From positions 434,001-498,000 of the forward strand of contig NZ_CP075587.1 in the NCBI RefSeq assembly GCF_019453995.1: a stretch of DNA of 64,000 bases. Direction: 5' to 3'. Shown one piece after another: positions 28,111 to 37,562 of the stretch (its first letter is position 1; the number at the start of each line of letters is the position of its first letter). This DNA is from Candidatus Rhabdochlamydia oedothoracis. GTDB taxonomy: Bacteria; Chlamydiota; Chlamydiia; Chlamydiales; Rhabdochlamydiaceae. A program made the translations under genes and the position numbers. Below the pieces are notes generated by a model. The model was not told the DNA's origin, did not search any database, and was given only the letters and a program-made list of their open reading frames with translations.

Positions 28111-29220
28111 TATAGTGGTTCCGATTCAATCGTATAGAAAAATATTTTGTTTTGTGTTAAGCTATTGAGTATGAAAAAACTGATCCCTAGCCAGAGAGCT
28201 GACTTAGAACACAAGTTAAAGCATCCAAAAGACTATTCTGAACGGAATAGGCTTTGTGTAATTTTGGGCTATGATGAGGGTATCTCAACAAAAAATCTTG
28301 CTAAAACACTCCGGATAAGCCCTATCACTGTTCAGAAATACCTCAGAGAATATGATTCCGAAAATAAAACTGGAAGTAGCCCTCGAGGCGGTAGCAAATC
28401 AAAACTTTCACAAGACCAAAAAGAGTCTCTACTAAAACACCTACATGAAAAGACCTATCTTAAAGTCAAAGGGATCATAGCTTATGTGCATGAGCAATAT
28501 GGGATAAAATATTCCCGAAGTGGCATGACAGATTGGCTCATACAGCACGGATTTGTTTATAAACGTCCTAAAAAGATTCCTGGGAAATTAGATCCTGAAA
28601 AACAACGAATTTTCATAGAACAATATAGGGCTTTAAAGGAGACCTTAAACCCTGATGAAGAGATCTATTTCATAGATGCTGTGCATCCTGAACATCAGTC
28701 CCAAGCCGTATGTGGATGGATCAAAAAAGGCGTTCAAAAGACTTTGCAGACATCCGGGAAACAATTGCGATTGCATTTTGCTGGAGCTCTTTGCCTGACA
28801 GGAATGAAGATTTTTACAGAGGAATATAAGACAGTTGATGCCGATGCAATGCTCGATTTTTTCAAGAAGCTAGAAAAACAGACAGAGGCTCGAATTATTC
28901 ATGTAATTTTGGATAATGCAAGATCAAACAAAAATAAGAAACTAGAAGAGTTTCTGATGTCTTCTAGGATTAAAGTGCACTATCTCCCTCCTTATTCGCC
29001 GAATTTGAATCCTATTGAACGCTTGTGGAAGATCTTAAAGGAAAAGAAGGTATACAATCGATATTACGAAACGTCGGTGACTTTTTTTCAGGCAATTAGA
29101 GGATTCTTCTTAGAAGAGATACCGAAAATAACAGATATTTTGAAATGTAGGATAAACGACAAGTTTCAAGTCGTTGACTTAAATCCCATTAAGCTAGCCG
29201 TTTGAATCGGCACTAGTATA
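28111..29220 (+). mobile_element. IS630-A element, copy 1 (complete)
   Basis: About 1.1 kb between imperfect inverted ends TAGTGGTTCCGATTCAA and TACTAGTGCCGATTCAAA, flanked by TA. Inserted in the decayed IS1031-like element. Copies at 32248-33354 and 40336-41446 are nearly identical. Confidence 0.93.
28171..29205 (+). CDS. IS630 family DDE transposase (type A, copy 1)
   Basis: 344 aa from the ATG at 28171 (MKKLIPSQRADLEHKLKHPK); in-frame TTG codons upstream would add a few residues. Helix-turn-helix part: GISTKNLAKTLRISPITVQK. DDE core: Asp in FIDAVHPEHQSQ, Asp in HVILDNARSNKN and Glu in PNLNPIERLWKILKEKK. The frame is intact, so it is probably active and may also mobilise the two MITEs. Confidence 0.95.
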   Translation: MKKLIPSQRADLEHKLKHPKDYSERNRLCVILGYDEGISTKNLAKTLRISPITVQKYLREYDSENKTGSSPRGGSKSKLSQDQKESLLKHLHEKTYLKVKGIIAYVHEQYGIKYSRSGMTDWLIQHGFVYKRPKKIPGKLDPEKQRIFIEQYRALKETLNPDEEIYFIDAVHPEHQSQAVCGWIKKGVQKTLQTSGKQLRLHFAGALCLTGMKIFTEEYKTVDADAMLDFFKKLEKQTEARIIHVILDNARSNKNKKLEEFLMSSRIKVHYLPPYSPNLNPIERLWKILKEKKVYNRYYETSVTFFQAIRGFFLEEIPKITDILKCRINDKFQVVDLNPIKLAV

Positions 29221-29421
29221 TATAGTAGAAATAGCAAAAAGAAATGCACTTCATACTTTTACAGTCATTTCTAGAAGATGGATTGTAAAGCGTTCTTTTG
29301 CGTGGATAGAAAAATGTCGCAGGCTATGGAAAAATTGAGAAAGAAAACTACATACAAGCCTGAATATGGTGGTTCTAGCTTTTATTGATCTACTTTTGAA
29401 AAGATTTTAAACAGGATCTTA

Positions 29422-29606
29422 AGGGAAAAGACGGTATACAATCGATATTACGAAACGTCGGTGACTTTTTTTCAGGTAATTAGAGGATTCTTCTTAGAAG
29501 AGATACCGAAAATAACAGATGTTTTGAAATGTAGGATTAACGACAAGTTTCAAGTCGTTGACTTGAACCCCATTAAGCTAGCCGTTTGAATCGGCACTAC
29601 TATATA
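29422..29606 (+). mobile_element. IS630-A 3' remnant (older copy)
   Basis: Begins with CTTAAGGGAAAAGACGG, the sequence found directly downstream of the IS1031-like insertion at 58855, and runs to the right inverted end CGGCACTACTATA. This is the tail of an IS630-A copy that was split by the IS1031-like element before the newer IS630-A arrived. Confidence 0.82.
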
Positions 29607-29611
29607 CTAGT

Positions 29612-29745
29612 TTGATTTTAAATTAAGAATTGCATAACTAGGTTTTTTTGAAAAAACTGCTCTATTTTGTAAGAAGATGTTATCTTTTGTGTAAAAATGT
29701 TTATGTGCTTAAACTCTTAATTTGAATGCAAACGAGTATAACACG
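29612..29745. repeat. Second copy of the about 130-bp degenerate repeat
   Basis: Matches 11345-11478 in five blocks and ends in AATTTGAATGCAAACGAGTATA, close to the inverted terminus of the IS630-D fragment. Probably a decayed IS end. This copy has a 20-25 bp insertion (CTGCTCTATTTTGTAAGAAG) relative to the first. Confidence 0.5.
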
Positions 29746-30032
29746 AAATACACTCTTGGCATTAGCTATGCCTGTTTCATATTTTTTTTGAAACTCTTGA
29801 CTCTACTTTCAGTCATGCGGTTTTCTCTTATAACGGAGTAAACTTTCATTTTCAGTAAGTTTGCTTTTAAGATCAGCTAATCCGAATGATATATGCTTTT
29901 AGGTCCAAATTCAGAGGTTTTTTGTTTATGACGATTGTTCCAGCTGTAGAAAAAAGACTTTTCAAACACTAAATTCAAGGATTCTCTGTCTTTAGCTGCT
30001 CATTACAAGGTTCAAAAAAACTTATATTCACA
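29746..30032. other. Gap of 287 bases with no gene recognised
   Basis: Minus-strand reading gives broken coding-like pieces (KSFFYSWNNRHKQKTSEFGP, MTESRVKSFKK) with stops between them. It may be an old transposase or gene remnant. No RNA gene, terminator or promoter stands out. Confidence 0.35.
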
Positions 30033-31469
30033 TTAACCAGAAATTTTCTTTGCCATTTTTCTAAAGATAAAAAAGTGAAAAGGAGCTAATGCATACCAAT
30101 AAACTCTTCCTAGTACCCCTTTAGGTCGAAAGGTAGCCGTTTGGATTAAGAAATCTTTGTTTTCTTTATTTTCTATTTTGAATTGCAGCCAAGCTTCACC
30201 GGGAAGTTTCATGCCGGCGTATAAAATGAGATTAGCATTTTTTTTATCAGCACGTAAGACTCGCCAAAAATCAATAGCATCGCCCACTTGGATTTCTGAG
30301 GGGTGTCTTCTGCCGCGGTTTAATCCTACTCCTCCAATGAGACGATCCATCAATCCTCTTATTTTCCAGCACCAGTTAAGAGCATACCAGTTTGTATTTC
30401 CTCCAATACACCATATCCTTTCGATTACGGTGTTTTTAGAGTTGTGAAGAGGAACTATTTGTTTATTGATAAGACATCCTTCTATGGGGACTTGGACATA
30501 TGTTTCGATATTAAGATTTGAGCTGTTAGGTTCCCAGGCATCCATCCAAGTAGAGAGCACTTCATTTTGTGTAATCTTTTTAAAAACCAATTCTAGTGCT
30601 TCTTGAAAGTTCAAGCAGTGATGGGGGAGGATTTGATGGATTTCGTTTTTTTGACAAATAGAGCTAATTCTCATGCTTTCTACTAAGTAAGAGCATAAAG
30701 AAAACCGTACGGAAGTAATAAATACAAGCCAGTAACTAGATAAACGAGGGGAGAGAACAGGAACATTAATTACCTGTCTTTTTAGTTTCCTAAACTTTGC
30801 ATATTCTAGAATCAAGTCTTTAAACCGTAAAACATCAGGACCTCCAATATCAAAGATTTTGTGATAGCAATCTTCTTTTAGCATCACTTGTGTGAGGTAG
30901 AATAAGATATCCCGAATAGCGATTGGTTGACAGAGGGTATTGACCCACTTAGGGGCAATCATAAAGGGAAGTTTTTCGGTTAAATCGCGGATAATTTCAA
31001 AAGATGCACTGCCACTTCCAATGATAATGCTCGCTCGTAAGATAGTAGTGGGAATTGCGCTTCTTCTGAGAACTTCTTCAACTAGTAAACGCGATTTTAG
31101 ATGAGGGGATAATTTCTTTTCATCATTTATGATCCCTCCTAAGTAGATGATTTGTTGGACATGAGTTTCTTTTATTCCTTTAACAAATTGATTAGCTACT
31201 TCTAGCTCAACAGTTATCAAGTTACTCATAATATCTGTCATAGAATGCACGAGATAATAAGCTACATCAATAGCTGTAGGCAGTTGAGATAATGTATCAG
31301 GGTTTTTTAGATCCCCCCATATATAATGCAGATTTGGTCGATTTTCGGAAAAAACAGATACGCCTTTAATGCGACATAAGGCATATACCTCATGTCCTTG
31401 GTCTAAAAGAGTATGGATCAAACGTTTTCCTACAAATCCAGTAGAACCAGTGATAAAGACTTTAGCCAT
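30033..31469 (-). CDS. NAD(P)-binding SDR/epimerase-like protein with C-terminal DUF2867 domain
   Basis: 478 aa. The N-terminal Rossmann domain starts KVFITGSTGFVGKRLIHTLL (glycine-rich TGSTGFVG). It is an atypical SDR without a clear YxxxK pair: VQQIIYLGGII and LKSRLLVEEVLR stand in the usual places. Residues about 330-478 fit DUF2867 (RIWCIGGNTNWYALNWCWK, QVGDAIDFWRVL, GEAWLQFKIE), a START-like domain often fused to SDRs of this type. The substrate is unknown, possibly a quinone or lipid. It lies 3 bases after cydB on the same strand and probably shares its transcript, so the IS in cydB may reduce its expression. Confidence 0.82.
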   Translation of the reverse strand: MAKVFITGSTGFVGKRLIHTLLDQGHEVYALCRIKGVSVFSENRPNLHYIWGDLKNPDTLSQLPTAIDVAYYLVHSMTDIMSNLITVELEVANQFVKGIKETHVQQIIYLGGIINDEKKLSPHLKSRLLVEEVLRRSAIPTTILRASIIIGSGSASFEIIRDLTEKLPFMIAPKWVNTLCQPIAIRDILFYLTQVMLKEDCYHKIFDIGGPDVLRFKDLILEYAKFRKLKRQVINVPVLSPRLSSYWLVFITSVRFSLCSYLVESMRISSICQKNEIHQILPHHCLNFQEALELVFKKITQNEVLSTWMDAWEPNSSNLNIETYVQVPIEGCLINKQIVPLHNSKNTVIERIWCIGGNTNWYALNWCWKIRGLMDRLIGGVGLNRGRRHPSEIQVGDAIDFWRVLRADKKNANLILYAGMKLPGEAWLQFKIENKENKDFLIQTATFRPKGVLGRVYWYALAPFHFFIFRKMAKKISG

Positions 31470-32247
31470 AGATCAATAACTTGTTGGATCGAGTTTTACT
31501 TTGCCTTTAAAAACCTTATACACGTAGCTGACATAAAAGATGGATAGGGGAGCGCCTGCTAAGGCAACAATAAAAATCACCGATAAAGTAATAGGCGAAG
31601 AAGAACTATTAAAAATGGATAGGCTTAAATTCTTAGGATCTTTGCTGGAGATGATTAAATCGGGATAAGTTCCTATTGCGTAAAGCAACATTAAACTTAA
31701 AATAGCAATACAAGACCCAATAAAAGCCCAACCAAAGCGTTCTTTATATAATTGATAAGGGATGGAAAAAATGCCAAATAAACTAATGATTACAAAAATA
31801 ACAAGACTTGGATGTTTAAAAATCCTATCCATCATAAAAGGAAAATATTCATACGTTGCTAACGTTGTCACCAGCCAAAGAGTTAGAAAGGTAATCACGA
31901 GTGGGTAAATTAATTTTACTAAATGTTTTTGGATATCACCCTCTGTTTTGATCAAGAGATATAAACATCCGTGAAGCGTAAAAAAGATCAATGTAAAACA
32001 CGCTATTAAAAATGCGTAAGGGTTCATGAAGTGTAGTTGATCCCATAAAATGATGCCTGTGTGATTGAGTGGCATGCCTTGGATTAAATTACCTAAAATT
32101 AAACCAAGATCTATGGAGATGAATAAGCTAGCTAAAAAAAATAATACATCCCAAGTTCTACGCCAGAGAGAGGATTCTTTTTTACTACGAAATTCCATAG
32201 TAGCTGACCTAAACATAAAACCAAAGACCAAAAGCATCATCGGTATA

Positions 32248-33354
32248 TACTAGTGCCGATTCAAACGGCTAGCTTAATGGGATTTAAGTCAACGACTTGA
32301 AACTTGTCGTTTATCCTACATTTCAAAATATCTGTTATTTTCGGTATCTCTTCTAAGAAGAATCCTCTAATTGCCTGAAAAAAAGTCACCGACGTTTCGT
32401 AATATCGATTGTATACCTTCTTTTCCTTTAAGATCTTCCACAAGCGTTCAATAGGATTCAAATTCGGCGAATAAGGAGGGAGATAGTGCACTTTAATCCT
32501 AGAAGACATCAGAAACTCTTCTAGTTTCTTATTTTTGTTTGATCTTGCATTATCCAAAATTACATGAATAATTCGAGCCTCTGTCTGTTTTTCTAGCTTC
32601 TTGAAAAAATCGAGCATTGCATCGGCATCAACTGTCTTATATTCCTCTGTAAAAATCTTCATTCCTGTCAGGCAAAGAGCTCCAGCAAAATGCAATCGCA
32701 ATTGTTTCCCGGATGTCTGCAAAGTCTTTTGAACGCCTTTTTTGATCCATCCACATACGGCTTGGGACTGATGTTCAGGATGCACAGCATCTATGAAATA
32801 GATCTCTTCATCAGGGTTTAAGGTCTCCTTTAAAGCCCTATATTGTTCTATGAAAATTCGTTGTTTTTCAGGATCTAATTTCCCAGGAATCTTTTTAGGA
32901 CGTTTATAAACAAATCCGTGCTGTATGAGCCAATCTGTCATGCCACTTCGGGAATATTTTATCCCATATTGCTCATGCACATAAGCTATGATCCCTTTGA
33001 CTTTAAGATAGGTCTTTTCCTGTAGGTGTTTTAGTAGAGACTCTTTTTGGTCTTGTGAAAGTTTTGATTTGCTACCGCCTCGAGGGCTACTTCCAGTTTT
33101 ATTTTCGGAATCATATTCTCTGAGGTATTTCTGAACAGTGATAGGGCTTATCCGGAGTGTTTTAGCAAGATTTTTTGTTGAGATACCCTCATCATAGCCC
33201 AAAATTACACAAAGCCTATTCCGTTCAGAATAGTCTTTTGGATGCTTTAACTTGTGTTCTAAGTCAGCTCTCTGGCTAGGGATCAGTTTTTTCATACTCA
33301 ATAGCTTAACACAAAACAAAATATTTTTCTATACGATTGAATCGGAACCACTAT
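32248..33354 (-). mobile_element. IS630-A element, copy 2 (inside cydB)
   Basis: Complete copy in minus orientation with TA-rich flanks (CATCGGTATATA on the left and CTATATATAAGCC on the right; the uninterrupted gene would read CATCGGTATATAAGCC). Differs from copies 1 and 3 by one residue in the transposase (HLQEKT instead of HLHEKT). Confidence 0.93.
32261..33295 (-). CDS. IS630 family DDE transposase (type A, copy 2)
   Basis: 344 aa, intact, starting at the ATG ending at 33295. Same helix-turn-helix and DDE motifs as copy 1 (FIDAVHPEHQ, VILDNARSNK, NPIERLWK). Confidence 0.95.
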   Translation of the reverse strand: MKKLIPSQRADLEHKLKHPKDYSERNRLCVILGYDEGISTKNLAKTLRISPITVQKYLREYDSENKTGSSPRGGSKSKLSQDQKESLLKHLQEKTYLKVKGIIAYVHEQYGIKYSRSGMTDWLIQHGFVYKRPKKIPGKLDPEKQRIFIEQYRALKETLNPDEEIYFIDAVHPEHQSQAVCGWIKKGVQKTLQTSGKQLRLHFAGALCLTGMKIFTEEYKTVDADAMLDFFKKLEKQTEARIIHVILDNARSNKNKKLEEFLMSSRIKVHYLPPYSPNLNPIERLWKILKEKKVYNRYYETSVTFFQAIRGFFLEEIPKITDILKCRINDKFQVVDLNPIKLAV

Positions 33355-33608
33355 ATATAAGCCAGAGAGCAAGCTAGCAAATACCTTAGGAAACCCTGCT
33401 AAGAGGATTCCTGTTGAAATCACAATCCAAACAGAATTTCCATCCCATACCGGACCTATAGCATTTAAAAAAAACCTGCGCTCTTCATCTTTTCTAGCAA
33501 AAAGATGTAAACAGCCAAATCCTAGATCGAACCCATCCAATGTTGCATAAGCAATAGCAGAGAAGAGAAAAATAAAGAGGGCAATATGTTGCAAAATGAA
33601 CATGCTCA

Positions 33609-34976
33609 TCAGGATTTGTCCTTTAGATAGAGATCCCGATAGAGATCTTGATCTTCTGTTAAATTTTGACCGTGTTTGATCTTCTTATCGAGGAGGAATA
33701 GAAATAGAACGAAGAAGAGTAAATAGACGATAACAAAGAGAATGAAGGAAATAAGATTTTGCGCAACGGTTACCGTTTCAGAGAACCCCTCACTTGTTTT
33801 TAATAGTTTGTGAACAAGCCATAGCTGTCTTCCTATGCAAGAAGAATACCAACCAGCTATATTAGCCAACTGAGGCAGAATAACCGATAGAACCAAGAAC
33901 CATTGTAGAACAGGAGCTAATACCCACTTTCTCTTCCACCACATATAAAGACCCATTAGAGAAGCAAACATCATCAATCCCCAACAAATAATCATCAGGT
34001 GATAAACCTGAAAGACGGGTTGGATTAAAGGCCATTCTTCGTAAGGAAACTCATTTAAGCCCAGCACTGTGGGTTTAAAATCACGATACACCAAAAAGCT
34101 CAGTAGTCCAGGAATAGGCAATCCATAAACCTTTTGCTTTTCCACATCTACCCAACCAAAAGCATAAGCGGGAGTATAAGGTTTTGTTTCAAAAACCCCT
34201 TCAAAAGCAGCGAGCTTAACAGGATTGTACCTAGCAATATCTCTTGCTAGAAAATCTGCAGAGATGAGTTGCAAAATACCTGTTATAAACGCCATCAAAA
34301 CCCCTAATTTAAAGGAGCGCACAGCAAACTCATAATGCTGCTTTTTCATTAGATAATAGGCAGATACGCTGATGATTAAAAAGGCCCCTGTTAACCAAGC
34401 AGAAAGGAGGACATGTATAATGTGATCAATAGCTGTGGGATTAAACAACATCTGAACCCAGTTGGTCACTTGAGCAACAACAGTACCATCTGGTTGAGTG
34501 ACTAATTCATAGCCTGCAGGATATTGCATCCACGAGTTAACTGCTACGATCCAAAACGCACTAAAATGCGCTCCAAAAGACACCAAAATTGTCGATAGAA
34601 AATGGATGTTAGAAGAAACCTTTTTCCAACCAAAGAGAAGAAGCCCTAAAAATCCCCCTTCAATTAAAAAAGCAAAAAAACCTTCCGCACTTAAAGCGCT
34701 ACCAAATACATCTCCTACAAAACGAGAGTATCTAGCCCAATTGGTTCCTAAGCTAAATTGCAAAGGAATCCCTGTTGCTACTTCAAGAGCAAAAGTTAAG
34801 GCAAAGATCTTTAGCCAGAATTTGGTCATATCTTCCCAAACTTTCAACTTGGTTTTTAGATACATCCCTTCCATAAAAATCAAAGCTAAAGAAAGACCAA
34901 TGCTCAGTGGGGGATAGATATAGTGAAAGGTCAACGTAAAGGCAAATTGCATACGAGATAGAATTTCTACTGTCAT
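33609..34976 (-). CDS. cydA: Cytochrome bd oxidase subunit I
   Basis: 455 aa inner-membrane subunit carrying hemes b558, b595 and d; oxidises quinol and reduces oxygen. It shows SRMQFAFTLTFHYIYPPLSI with the axial His, ALEVATGIPLQFSLGTNWAR, AEGFFAFLIEGGFLG and NSWMQYPAGYEL. The ATG at 34976 is preferred over a GTG two codons earlier. Its stop overlaps the cydB start (TGATG). The usually invariant GRQPW motif reads GRQLW here. With cydB interrupted the complex should not form. Confidence 0.95.
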   Translation of the reverse strand: MTVEILSRMQFAFTLTFHYIYPPLSIGLSLALIFMEGMYLKTKLKVWEDMTKFWLKIFALTFALEVATGIPLQFSLGTNWARYSRFVGDVFGSALSAEGFFAFLIEGGFLGLLLFGWKKVSSNIHFLSTILVSFGAHFSAFWIVAVNSWMQYPAGYELVTQPDGTVVAQVTNWVQMLFNPTAIDHIIHVLLSAWLTGAFLIISVSAYYLMKKQHYEFAVRSFKLGVLMAFITGILQLISADFLARDIARYNPVKLAAFEGVFETKPYTPAYAFGWVDVEKQKVYGLPIPGLLSFLVYRDFKPTVLGLNEFPYEEWPLIQPVFQVYHLMIICWGLMMFASLMGLYMWWKRKWVLAPVLQWFLVLSVILPQLANIAGWYSSCIGRQLWLVHKLLKTSEGFSETVTVAQNLISFILFVIVYLLFFVLFLFLLDKKIKHGQNLTEDQDLYRDLYLKDKS

Positions 34977-35008
34977 AACCACTCTGTAAAAAATATTTTT
35001 ATATTACT

Positions 35009-35545
35009 TTAGTGAATCACGAATAGTAATTCATTATGACGAAAGCAAGGAATTGTCCAAGGAGGATCGTACCTTGCCAAAATACAGGGACCAGTAGGGG
35101 AATAGCCATGCTGTTCTATAAGTTCTAAAAGCAATCTTGTATTTTGTGTAGCTTTTTTTTCTGTACAAAACCCTGAAAAAGCAAGTGCTGCCCTTTTCTG
35201 TGTTTCTATCTGTTTTAGAAGAATCCGAGGATCCTTAGGAGAGGGGAGATCTGTAATCTTGTAGTTTATTGGCATGCTAAAAGCAATTAACCAATTTTTT
35301 TGTGTTAAATCTTCTGTTTGTTCTACAGGAGCTGTCATAGCAATTTTGGATTTAGTTGCATTTTGCCCAAAAATATAAGCTGCAAGAATATTAAAACCTT
35401 CTTTGGTAGCTTGTTCGAAATCATTTTGAATCCTTGTTTCTGCAATAACGCGCGGTTCATATTGCCTAATTTCAAAATTACCCCATTTTTTCAACACCAG
35501 ATATTTGGGCCGATCTTTTTTATTTGCCAAGTTTTTCTTCTCCAA
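35009..35545 (-). CDS. SOUL heme-binding family protein
   Basis: 178 aa. Typical SOUL blocks: YLVLKKWGNFEIRQYEPRVI, AAYIFGQNATKSKIAMTAPV and WTIPCFRHNELLFVIH. Family members bind heme or related tetrapyrroles, though the role in bacteria is open. The likely start is a TTG at 35545, inside the end of the previous membrane-protein gene (26-base overlap), which suggests coupling. Placed upstream of cydAB on the same strand, so heme handling for the oxidase is a reasonable but unproven link. Confidence 0.85.
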   Translation of the reverse strand: MEKKNLANKKDRPKYLVLKKWGNFEIRQYEPRVIAETRIQNDFEQATKEGFNILAAYIFGQNATKSKIAMTAPVEQTEDLTQKNWLIAFSMPINYKITDLPSPKDPRILLKQIETQKRAALAFSGFCTEKKATQNTRLLLELIEQHGYSPTGPCILARYDPPWTIPCFRHNELLFVIH

Positions 35546-35810
35546 TATGAAATTTATGAAAAAAACGATGAACTACAAGAGCAAAAATAATTGTAATAAC
35601 CAACAGAAAAACAGTCCCGCTAAAAAGAGCGTAAGTGCCTGCAAAGATTTTTCCTCCTTTGGTTTCTATAGTTGCTAAAGGCCCCATGCCCAATAAGAGC
35701 ATAGCAGCATTCTCATAAGCGTCGATCCAAACCATCTTCTCAAAGTGATGAAATCCAAACATACCTCCACTTAAAGACCCTAAAATAATCAAAAAAACCC
35801 ATAGATACAT
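35520..35810 (-). CDS. Small two-helix membrane protein of unknown function
   Basis: 96 aa. One hydrophobic helix at residues 2-20 (YLWVFLIILGSLSGGMFG) and a second at about 61-83 (FSGTVFLLVITIIFALVVHR), with a Gly-rich segment between (MLLLGMGPLATIETKGGK). The C-terminal tail is basic. First gene of a leftward set with the SOUL gene and cydAB. No family recognised. Confidence 0.6.
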   Translation of the reverse strand: MYLWVFLIILGSLSGGMFGFHHFEKMVWIDAYENAAMLLLGMGPLATIETKGGKIFAGTYALFSGTVFLLVITIIFALVVHRFFHKFHIGEEKLGK

Positions 35811-35932
35811 TACGAGTTAAGCGCTTGAAAAACAATTTTGGATTTAAGCCGTAAGGATTTTTTTTAGTAAGCATAAGATATGTCTAGTACTTTTTTTTAT
35901 CAGCATAGCAATCTAGCTAAAGCAATCAACAA

Positions 35933-37498
35933 TTATTTTATTTCTGGAGAGGTTTTCAAAAAGAAATCAGAGAAGAGGTCTAAGAGTTCTTTATGTTTAC
36001 AGATCTTTGCATAGAAAAATAAGCCTAAGATAAAAGCAAAAGCTTGTGTGAAAAAAGATAAAAGCTGAGAGGATACATGGCGAGTTAAGCCTAAAGAAGA
36101 GTTCAATAAGAAACCAATCCCAAAAGCACAAAGAGCTGCAAATGCACTAGCAAAAACGGTTTTAAATATTAAAGGCAAAAACAAAGGAGATTTCCATCCT
36201 GCTTTATGACTAAATTTATAGAGAATCCAATAATTGAGGTAGGCGCTTATGCTGGTCGCCAAAGCAGTGCTAATCACACCTAATTGCAACTGAAATACAA
36301 ATAGGGTATTTAAAACGATATTAACAGCAACTGTAGCAACAGAGAGAAACATCGGTGTACGAAAATGATTCTGTGCATAAAAAATCGCAGAGAACAGAAG
36401 CACTAAGCTGCTAGGAACAAGACCCAAACTATATGCCCAAAGACAAAAAGTGGTTTTTACTACCGCTATTTCGGAAAAGTTTCCTCTGCCATATAACAAG
36501 TTAACCGAACTAGTACCGATTGCCAGAATGGCAAAAGTACAAGGGATCATCACCATCATGATCCGTTGATAACTAAAACTAAATAAGTTTTTTGCTTGTT
36601 CGATCTGTCCATTTTTCAAACATCTTGCAAGACGAGGAACGATTGTACTGACACAAGCAATTCCAAAAATAGCTAAGGCTAATTGCTCTAGTCGAATGGA
36701 ATACCAAAGATAGGTAGGAGCCTTTACATCGATATATCTGGCGAATAGAGGATCAACAAAGGAATTGATTTGCATAGCTCCCACACCGATGATGCTTAAA
36801 CTTAGCGTCTTTGCTAATGTTTGGACCTCTTCTGGGATTTGTAGATCAAACCACTGTCTCCAATTACCTCCAACACACCTCAATGTAGGCACAAAAGTAA
36901 TTAGCCATTGTCCAAAAAAACCTATAGCAACCCACTTTGCTAAATATGGCATAGCTAGATCTGGAGCTTGATGACGTAATAAAAAAGCTGCTAGCATCCA
37001 TATCATATTGCAGATAAAAGGTGCAAAGCTAGGAATAAAAAAATACTCATAACAATTGAGAACAGAAATATTAAGACCGTACATACAGATAAATAAAAGA
37101 CCTGGTAGGAGCCAAGCCGTTAGCTTTAAGATTTCACGATTAGCATCTGAAATGGGCAAAGTTAAAAAAGCGGTAATGCCCCCTTCTGCCAGCAAGATAA
37201 AGCCTATTAGTAATAAAGAGAGCAAAAGACTTAACTTACAAAAAAAACGATTTGCTCTAGATTTATCTTGTACATGTATTTGCATAAAATGAGGGATAAA
37301 AGCTGATTGAAAAGGGCCTTCTCCTAAAAGACGCCTTAATAAATTAGAGAGCCGAAAAGCTACCATAAATGCAGCAACCGATGCATGATCGCCAAAAGCA
37401 AAGGCCATCACTAAATCGCGTCCCATACCACTCATACGGCTTAAAAGCGTTCCAGAAAAAAAACGCTTTATAGTAAGCCTTAAGCTTTTCTCCTCCAA
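35933..37498 (-). CDS. murJ: Lipid II flippase MurJ (MviN)
   Basis: About 521 aa polytopic protein of the MOP superfamily, 13-14 helices, moving lipid-linked peptidoglycan precursor across the inner membrane. It shows FFSGTLLSRMSGMGRDLVMA, FRLSNLLRRLLGEGPFQSAF and ALAIFGIACVSTIVPRLARC. The Arg in the RLLGEGPFQSAF block and the central RLEQL fit MurJ. I place the start at the TTG at 37498 (GAGGATGCT before it). The longer frame to 37600 runs into the 3' end of the Nudix remnant and gives no family-like N terminus. Fits the septal peptidoglycan of Chlamydiae. Confidence 0.92.
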   Translation of the reverse strand: MEEKSLRLTIKRFFSGTLLSRMSGMGRDLVMAFAFGDHASVAAFMVAFRLSNLLRRLLGEGPFQSAFIPHFMQIHVQDKSRANRFFCKLSLLLSLLLIGFILLAEGGITAFLTLPISDANREILKLTAWLLPGLLFICMYGLNISVLNCYEYFFIPSFAPFICNMIWMLAAFLLRHQAPDLAMPYLAKWVAIGFFGQWLITFVPTLRCVGGNWRQWFDLQIPEEVQTLAKTLSLSIIGVGAMQINSFVDPLFARYIDVKAPTYLWYSIRLEQLALAIFGIACVSTIVPRLARCLKNGQIEQAKNLFSFSYQRIMMVMIPCTFAILAIGTSSVNLLYGRGNFSEIAVVKTTFCLWAYSLGLVPSSLVLLFSAIFYAQNHFRTPMFLSVATVAVNIVLNTLFVFQLQLGVISTALATSISAYLNYWILYKFSHKAGWKSPLFLPLIFKTVFASAFAALCAFGIGFLLNSSLGLTRHVSSQLLSFFTQAFAFILGLFFYAKICKHKELLDLFSDFFLKTSPEIK

Positions 37499-37562
37499 AG
37501 CATCCTCACATTTGAGAGTGAGTGTAGAAGTGGCAGATTTTAAAGAGCAAGACAAAAAGTGT

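Larger units (their letters stand above)
27727..29421 (+). mobile_element. IS1031-like element, decayed and interrupted by IS630-A
   Basis: Left end GAGCCTGTTTAAAATC at 27727 and an N-terminal transposase frame 27792-28030 (SDISRKQFSKIHLILE and CGILYILKSGCQWR). A second left-end piece (28034-28055) marks an internal rearrangement. The middle is interrupted by the IS630-A at 28111-29220. The 3' part (RRWIVKRSFAWIEKC) resumes at 29221 and ends near 29421 with a decayed terminus. Not functional. Confidence 0.75.
31473..33609 (-). pseudogene. cydB: Cytochrome bd oxidase subunit II, split by an IS630-A
   Basis: Subunit II of the bd quinol oxidase. The N-terminal part at 33355-33609 gives IALFIFLFSAIAYATLDGFD through ASLLSGLYI. 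The C-terminal part at 31473-32247 continues PMMLLVFGFMFRSATMEFRS. Cutting out the IS and one TA duplicate rejoins them in frame (LSGLYI-PMMLLVF), so it was a complete gene of about 340 aa before insertion. No other damage is seen, which points to a recent event. Subunit II as written ends after about 95 residues plus IS sequence. Confidence 0.92.
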
